In this document: positions 46,659-51,255 of the stretch, piece after piece | How the letters are laid out: each line of letters starts with the position of its first letter | How positions within the stretch are numbered: the first letter of the stretch is position 1 | Assembly: GCA_021733645.1 (NCBI GenBank) | Contig: JAHREJ010000032.1 | Coordinates: 1 to 51,255 of the forward strand | Reading direction: 5' to 3' | Source of the DNA: Bacillus subtilis subsp. subtilis | GTDB taxonomy: Bacteria; Pseudomonadota; Gammaproteobacteria; Xanthomonadales; Xanthomonadaceae | DNA length: 51,255 bases | Notes under the pieces: model-generated | Seen by the model: the letters and a program-made list of their open reading frames with translations, nothing else | The model's database searches: none | What the model was told of the DNA's origin: nothing | Program-made: the position numbers and the translations under genes

Positions 46659-46744
46659 CGCGGTGTTCCTGCATCAAGGCAGTACACGGTACTGCGCGGC
46701 TGCCGCGCGGGCCAGCGCCGGTCGCGACACCGGCAGCGCTGCCA

Positions 46745-47239
46745 TCACTCCAGCGCAGGCTCGGGCTGCAGCAGTGCATGGGTATCGCTGAGCCAGCGCG
46801 TGGCCAGCGCGGGGCTCTTGGCCTTGGCTACCGCAGCGGCCATGTCCGGCCACAACTTTTCCAGCCCGGCCGCGTCGGTGCAGCGCTCGATCTTGAGCTG
46901 TATGAAGTAGCCCTTGAGCCCCAGATGGCGGCGTACCGATTCGCTCATCCAGTCATACAACCGCTTGTAGAGGTCCGGGTCCTGCTCGCGGCCGGCGGTG
47001 AGCGCACGCACGGCGGGCGGCGCCACCGCACCCCCAACGACCTCGATCAAGCCCATCTGCGCCAGTTGTGCCAGCGCGTCGTCCGGCGCCCGCAGGCCCG
47101 GCAACAACGCGGTCAACGCATCGTCATCGCGCTGACCATCCACCATCAGCAGAATGGACCGCAACCCCGGCGGCAGGCGCCGTGCACGGTCTTCGATTTC
47201 CTGACGGCCAGCCGCCGTCTTGGCATGGATATAGGCCAT
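46745..47239 (-). CDS. Conserved protein of unknown function
   Basis: A 164-residue soluble protein without signal peptide or membrane segment; I cannot name a family. The N-terminal part (AAGRQEIEDRARRLPPGLRS, then ILLMVDGQRDDDALTALLPG, about 9-48) looks like a compact helical domain of the kind seen at the start of small regulatory proteins. The second half has an amphipathic segment (RHLGLKGYFIQLKIERCTDA) and an acidic C-terminus. It lies 86 bases upstream of the SUFU gene on the same strand, with two hairpins in the gap (CAGTACACGGTACTG at 46679-46693 and a CAGCGCCGGT/ACCGGCAGCGCTG stem at about 46712-46740). Confidence 0.65.
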   Translation of the reverse strand: MAYIHAKTAAGRQEIEDRARRLPPGLRSILLMVDGQRDDDALTALLPGLRAPDDALAQLAQMGLIEVVGGAVAPPAVRALTAGREQDPDLYKRLYDWMSESVRRHLGLKGYFIQLKIERCTDAAGLEKLWPDMAAAVAKAKSPALATRWLSDTHALLQPEPALE

Positions 47240-47481
47240 GTGCTTCCCCTGTAACCCGCTGCATTGCCACGCCCGGCACGCAGCGGTTGGCTGGTACGCA
47301 GGCGCCCCCTTGCGACGATTCCCGGCTGCGCTTCACCGCCGGTGCCGCCTGCGCCCCGTATCCCCAGCGCACGGCGTCCGGCCATGGGCCGGGAACCATC
47401 ACCTCCGGAGCTTACCTGAGCAGGCTGGGCACTGTTGACGCGTCGCAGCAACGCCCCTTGCGAGCGGCAGTGCGGGGAGCG

Positions 47482-47835
47482 CTACCGCGCACGTGAGGGC
47501 ATCCACGCCATCAACACGCCGAAAAAGCTGCCGCAGAACGCCATGCTGCGTCCGATGTCCCCGGCATCGAAAGGCACGCCAGTTGCCCTATCGAGGACCC
47601 ATTTCAGTGCACCGAACACCAGCGCGAACTCGAGGCCGTACAACACGGCGTTGAGCCAGATCGCGCGCCGTTGCCCATCGGCCGGCACATCAAAGCGTAG
47701 CCGCTTCATCAGCCAGAGCATCATCCGTGGTTCGCGCTCCATCCTGATCCTTCCGTACAGCATCCGCATCGTGCGCTGCTTCCCGGTCGGATCGTGGCGC
47801 AAGGGCGGGGCAATCTCCAGATGCAGATGCGACAT
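47482..47835 (-). CDS. Small membrane protein next to a peptide exporter
   Basis: Unknown family, 117 residues from ATG 47835. Two hydrophobic segments (AIWLNAVLYGLEFALVFGAL and SMAFCGSFFGVLMAWM) flank a short polar loop, with a positively charged N-terminal region, so it is probably an inner-membrane protein with its N-terminus inside. A better ribosome site (GGAAGG) precedes an internal ATG at 47742 that would give 86 residues (MEREPRMMLWLMKRLRF), so the start is uncertain. It lies downstream of the HlyD-type adaptor on the same strand. A role as accessory or immunity protein for the exported peptide is an inference from position only. Confidence 0.6.
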   Translation of the reverse strand: MSHLHLEIAPPLRHDPTGKQRTMRMLYGRIRMEREPRMMLWLMKRLRFDVPADGQRRAIWLNAVLYGLEFALVFGALKWVLDRATGVPFDAGDIGRSMAFCGSFFGVLMAWMPSRAR

Positions 47836-47957
47836 CAACGCAATGGGAGGGGCTGGTCCTTGAGCACGATGACCGGCGCCTCGGCCACCAGCCGAAGGAC
47901 GGAAATCCACGCTTCGATCGCGCGCGTGCCGAAGCCGTACCCGCCATGAGTGGGGAC

Positions 47958-49193
47958 TCAACTTCCCACCTTGCCTGTGACCGAGTACAGCGGCTCGAGC
48001 AACCATTCATACAACTGGCGCCGCTCCCCCAGGATATCGGCTTCCAATCGCATCCCGGGACGTAACGGCTCGGGCACGCCATAGGCCGATACGCTTTGTC
48101 GATCCAGCGCGACAAGCACCCGATACACCGGTTCACTCGATGACTCCCGACCCGCAATTGCACTGCGCGATATATGGGTGACCACGCCATGATGGCTGCC
48201 GAATTTCTGGTAGGGGTACGCCTCGTAGCGCAGCAGCACCCGATCACCGGCCTTGATGAAACCGATCGCCGCGCTGCGCACCAGCAACTGGGCACGCAGC
48301 GTTGAACCTTGTGGCAACAGACTGACCAGGGGCTGGCCAGAGTGCACCGCCTGCCCGGCCTCAACCAAGCGGCTCGCGACCATTCCGGGCACCGGTGCAC
48401 GCAACAGCAACTCGCCGTCTGCTTCCATCCGCACAGCCTCTTGGCGCAGTGCGGCGCCATCGCGCTCCGCAGATGCCTGTGCGGCGAGGCGCTGTGGGGG
48501 GATCTCGGCGAGCGTCTGCTCCAACTGCGCCAGCGCGCGGCGTAGTGAAGTCGCCTGTCGCTGCAGCGCCTGCTGCGCGTTGAGCAGATCAAGCATCGAT
48601 TGCTCCTGCTGGTTGAGCTGCACCAGGCTTACATAGCGCTGGTCGGCGACCTGTCTATAGCGTTGAACGGTCTCGCGGCCGATGCGCACCTGCTCGCTAC
48701 GCGTTTGGATCTCGTCCTCGATCTGGACCAGCTCGCGCCGCAACGCGTCCCGCTGCTGGCGGCCACCCCGTTGCTGCGCCAGCAATTGCGCGTCCTGCGA
48801 TGCTTGCAGGGTGCCGAGACTTTTCAGACGCACATGATGGCCCTCGCGCAACACCTTCAGAGCATCATCGCCGGCGGCGGTGACCCGGGGAACATTTATC
48901 AGCAACAAAGGCGCTTGTCGCGCAACCCGATCGCCTTCATCGGCGTGCATCACAGCGACCACACCCGACGAAGGCGCCACCACGGTGGACAGACCCAGGT
49001 CGGGCACGAGCTCGCCCGCAACACGAGAACGACGCGTGTAGTCCCCAAGAATCAGCATGCCCAGCACCAACGCCGCCGAGAGCGCGCCAAGGATAGCCAG
49101 CACCCACAGCCGGACAGGCTGCGCAAGCGAGATGCTTCCCAACCAGCTGCCCCGCTTCGCCTCAAGTACCTCCGGGCGGAACAACCCGCTCAT
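47958..49193 (-). CDS. HlyD/CvaA-type periplasmic adaptor of a peptide exporter
   Basis: Membrane-fusion protein of 411 residues that links an inner-membrane ABC exporter to an outer-membrane channel such as TolC. It has one N-terminal membrane helix (about 29-50, VLAILGALSAALVLGMLILG), a first lipoyl half (STVVAPSSGVVAVMHADEGD, then RVARQAPLLLI), a long alpha-helical hairpin (about 120-255, Gln/Arg/Leu rich), the second lipoyl half (LLLRAPVPGMVASRLVEAGQ) and a beta-barrel domain (PYQKFGSHHGVVTHISRSAI). These match the colicin V exporter partner CvaA. Its start overlaps the stop of the C39 exporter gene by four bases (ATGA), so the subunits are made together. No TolC gene is nearby. Confidence 0.9.
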   Translation of the reverse strand: MSGLFRPEVLEAKRGSWLGSISLAQPVRLWVLAILGALSAALVLGMLILGDYTRRSRVAGELVPDLGLSTVVAPSSGVVAVMHADEGDRVARQAPLLLINVPRVTAAGDDALKVLREGHHVRLKSLGTLQASQDAQLLAQQRGGRQQRDALRRELVQIEDEIQTRSEQVRIGRETVQRYRQVADQRYVSLVQLNQQEQSMLDLLNAQQALQRQATSLRRALAQLEQTLAEIPPQRLAAQASAERDGAALRQEAVRMEADGELLLRAPVPGMVASRLVEAGQAVHSGQPLVSLLPQGSTLRAQLLVRSAAIGFIKAGDRVLLRYEAYPYQKFGSHHGVVTHISRSAIAGRESSSEPVYRVLVALDRQSVSAYGVPEPLRPGMRLEADILGERRQLYEWLLEPLYSVTGKVGS

Positions 49194-51255
49194 GCACTCG
49201 CCTCGTCTGCAGCGCTTTGCGCTTGTTGCACCGGCGGCCGGTGCTCGGCAACAATCGCACCGCCATGCATCACCAGCACCCGATCGGCACTGGCGATGGT
49301 TTCAGGCCGGTGGGCAATAATGACGCGCGTGAGATCCAGTCGGCGTACCGCGTCATTGACCAGTCGCTCACGCTCTACATCGAGATGACTGGTGGCCTCG
49401 TCAAGGAACAGCAATTGCGGCTGGCGGTAAAGTGCGCGCGCCAGAATCACGCGCTGCTTCTGACCACCAGATAAGGCGGTACCCATGTCGCCGATCAGAC
49501 TGTTGTAGCCCATCGGCATAGCGACGATGTCGTCATGCACGGCGGCCAGCGTCGCCGCTTCCTGCACGCGCGCGTCATCGACGCCGTCGTCCTCGAAGGC
49601 GATGTTGTCGCGAAGGCTGCCCGCGAAGAGCTGATCATCCTGCATCACCGCGCCAATGATGCGGCGGTATTGTTCCATCCCGATCCTGGCCAACGGCACG
49701 CCACCAATCCGGATTTCACCTTCGATAGGCGTCAGCAGGCCGAGCAACAGCTTCAAAAGCGTCGTTTTGCCGCAGCCTGAAGCGCCGACAATGGCCACCG
49801 ACTCGCCCGGTTCGATGACCATATTGCAGTGCCGCAACACCCACGGCTCGCTTGACGCGTAGCGGAACCCGACTCCGTCCACCTCAATGCGCAGCGTTTC
49901 CGGTAGCTCCTTCGTCATGGCATCGACCAGAGGCATCTCAGGCTCGGCCAATACGATGTCCGACAGACGCTCACCATGCAGGCGCAACATGCGGAACTCC
50001 ATCCACTTGTCGATCAGCCCACCGATACGCTGAGCGAACTGGTCCTTGTATGCAAGGTAGGCAATGAGCATGCCCACCGAGAACACGTTCTGCATTGCCA
50101 GCACCGCACCGATCCAGATGACCGCGACACGCTCGATCCCGAAGATCAGCTGATTGGCGCTGCCAAAGACGACGCCGAAGCGGGCGAGCCATACATCACG
50201 GTTGACGGTGTCGTTCATCAGATTGAAGTACCCGGAGCGGCGCAACATTTCCCGGCCTGCCACCTTGATCGACTGAATGCCGCGGATGGACTCCAGCAGG
50301 TGGCTCTGCTGATGGGCTGCCGCGATGAGTTGGCGCTCTGTACCGTTGCGCAATGCACGGAACGATATCGCCCGCATGACCATATACAGCCCGACCGCGA
50401 GCAAGGTCACCAGCGCCAACTTCCAGCTGTACAACAGCATCATGCCCAGGGTCACGATGGCCATGACCCCATCGATGAGCGCCTCCACGAAGCTGGTGGT
50501 CAAGGTACGCTGAATGGCCTGCACGCTGCCCATGCGCGAGGTGATATCGCCCAGGTGACGCTTCTCGTAGAAGTCCAGCGGCAGCTTGATCAGATGGCTG
50601 AACACGTTCCCGAGCCACTGCAGACCCAGCCGACTGGATAAATGGATGACTGCCCAGCCACGGACCATTCCGATGGCGACCTGCAGCAGCAGCGCAAGGC
50701 CAAACCCAAGCCCTAACACCGTGAGCAGGTCACGATCTGCGGCAATCAACACCTGATCGACAATCCACTGCATGAAGAACGGCGCCAGCAGAACGAACAC
50801 CTGCAGCGCCAGCGACAACATCACGATCATGCCCAGTGCACGCCACAACCCGCTCACCCTACCGGTGAGCTGGGAGATGGCGACTGCCGGTGCAGACGGG
50901 GCGGCGCGGAAGTCGGCACCCGGGCTCAACTCCAACGCTATCCCCGTGAAATACCGGGATAGCTCCTGCAGCGACAAGCTGCGCTCACCGAATGCAGGGT
51001 CGAGCACGGTGACGGCGCGTTTGCGAACGCGGTTGAGCACCACAAAGTGATTGAGATCCCAGTGCAGGATGCAGGGCAGCTGGAGCTGACCAAGGTGTTC
51101 CAGGTCCAACCGCAGCGGACGGCAGTTGAACCCCATCTGCTCGGCGATCTTCATCACCTGGGCAAGCGTGGTGCCCTTGAGTGACAGCCCGTGGCGGCTG
51201 CGAAGCTCACGCAGACCGATCCGATCGCCGTACTGCGAAGCCACCATCGCAAGGC
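49190..51255 (-). CDS. C39-peptidase ABC exporter (bacteriocin/microcin type), 5' end outside the window
   Basis: Peptidase-containing ABC transporter that cuts double-glycine leader peptides and exports the mature peptide. The coding frame runs off the right edge: codons before MVASQYGD read Leu-Ala and the partial preceding codon fits the ACLAMVA sequence usually found just after the catalytic Cys, so only the first 10-20 residues are missing. The peptidase domain shows the catalytic His (LHWDLNHFVVL) and Asp (VLDPAFG). A six-helix membrane domain follows (about 140-430), then the ATPase with Walker A GASGCGKTT, signature LSGGQKQR, Walker B LLFLDEATSHLD and the H-loop IIAHRPETI. Peptide precursor genes are not in this window and may lie beyond the edge. 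Confidence 0.93.
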   Translation of the reverse strand, partial: LAMVASQYGDRIGLRELRSRHGLSLKGTTLAQVMKIAEQMGFNCRPLRLDLEHLGQLQLPCILHWDLNHFVVLNRVRKRAVTVLDPAFGERSLSLQELSRYFTGIALELSPGADFRAAPSAPAVAISQLTGRVSGLWRALGMIVMLSLALQVFVLLAPFFMQWIVDQVLIAADRDLLTVLGLGFGLALLLQVAIGMVRGWAVIHLSSRLGLQWLGNVFSHLIKLPLDFYEKRHLGDITSRMGSVQAIQRTLTTSFVEALIDGVMAIVTLGMMLLYSWKLALVTLLAVGLYMVMRAISFRALRNGTERQLIAAAHQQSHLLESIRGIQSIKVAGREMLRRSGYFNLMNDTVNRDVWLARFGVVFGSANQLIFGIERVAVIWIGAVLAMQNVFSVGMLIAYLAYKDQFAQRIGGLIDKWMEFRMLRLHGERLSDIVLAEPEMPLVDAMTKELPETLRIEVDGVGFRYASSEPWVLRHCNMVIEPGESVAIVGASGCGKTTLLKLLLGLLTPIEGEIRIGGVPLARIGMEQYRRIIGAVMQDDQLFAGSLRDNIAFEDDGVDDARVQEAATLAAVHDDIVAMPMGYNSLIGDMGTALSGGQKQRVILARALYRQPQLLFLDEATSHLDVERERLVNDAVRRLDLTRVIIAHRPETIASADRVLVMHGGAIVAEHRPPVQQAQSAADEASA

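Noticed and set aside
47124..47451. Two overlapping minus-strand open frames upstream of the unknown 164-residue protein, one after a GGAGGTG site
   Set aside because: The ribosome-site-like sequence is tempting for a small peptide gene, but both translations are Gly/Arg/Ala rich, lack a leader pattern, and extend out of frame into the next gene.

Overview
The window looks like chromosomal DNA from a Xanthomonadaceae bacterium, most likely Stenotrophomonas or a close relative. The evidence is high GC with strongly GC-rich third codon positions, an NAD-type isocitrate dehydrogenase, an S46 dipeptidyl peptidase, an OprF-like OmpA protein, a TonB-dependent receptor, a TorF-type porin, and GTAG-headed palindromes that match the SMAG repeats known from Stenotrophomonas maltophilia. 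The genus call is an inference. I found no tRNA, rRNA, CRISPR array, insertion sequence or prophage.

Layout. 1-5.3 kb: a Bax inhibitor-1-like membrane protein with a frame break near its start, a TauE/SafE permease with its LysR regulator, isocitrate dehydrogenase, and an AhpD-like protein overlapping a glutaredoxin. 5.5-13.2 kb: a periplasmic BepA-like M48 protease, then phosphate control and polyphosphate metabolism (phoB with a good Pho box, phoR, ppk1 overlapping phoR, ppx). 13.6-20.2 kb: a TonB-dependent receptor, a glycosyltransferase/PAP2 phosphatase pair, lpxH and a secreted protein of unknown function. 20.3-23.3 kb: a secreted zinc metalloprotease divergent from an orphan Tle1-like (DUF2235) lipase. 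23.3-29.6 kb: a minus-strand cluster of histidine phosphatase, folC, a double-SPOR protein, cvpA, purF and a DUF455 protein, which extends the folC-dedD-cvpA-purF order known from enterobacteria. 29.9-35.6 kb: a secreted S46 peptidase and the threonine-to-glycine pair tdh and kbl, separated by an oppositely oriented torF. 35.7-39 kb: an RsuA/RluB-family pseudouridine synthase between two small secreted proteins that share a C-terminal motif, then the OmpA-family protein. 39.4-44.9 kb: a quinone-oxidoreductase-like enzyme, a YczE-type membrane protein, 2,4-dienoyl-CoA reductase, a cell-wall hydrolase and a beta-class GST. 45.6-51.3 kb: a SUFU-domain protein, an unknown protein, and a peptide-export module (C39-peptidase ABC exporter running off the right edge, HlyD-type adaptor, small membrane protein).

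The most unusual signal is in the intergenic DNA. Six copies of a composite palindrome lie at four loci (about 1.1, 16.7-17.0, 37.7 and 45.1-45.4 kb). Each has long complementary arms (21-57 nt) whose sequence differs between copies. The arms enclose a fixed asymmetric core with GTAAAGGAGGAGG on one side and CCGGGGGACAT on the other, around an inner hairpin whose stem also varies. The base pair closing the core co-varies (GCGAA/TTCGC or GCAAA/TTTGC), so selection or propagation appears to act on the folded form. Two further repeat families occur: GTAG/SMAG palindromes, including a four-copy array with a 36-bp period and one copy that supplies a gene's stop codon, and a third family of about 100 bp with three copies.
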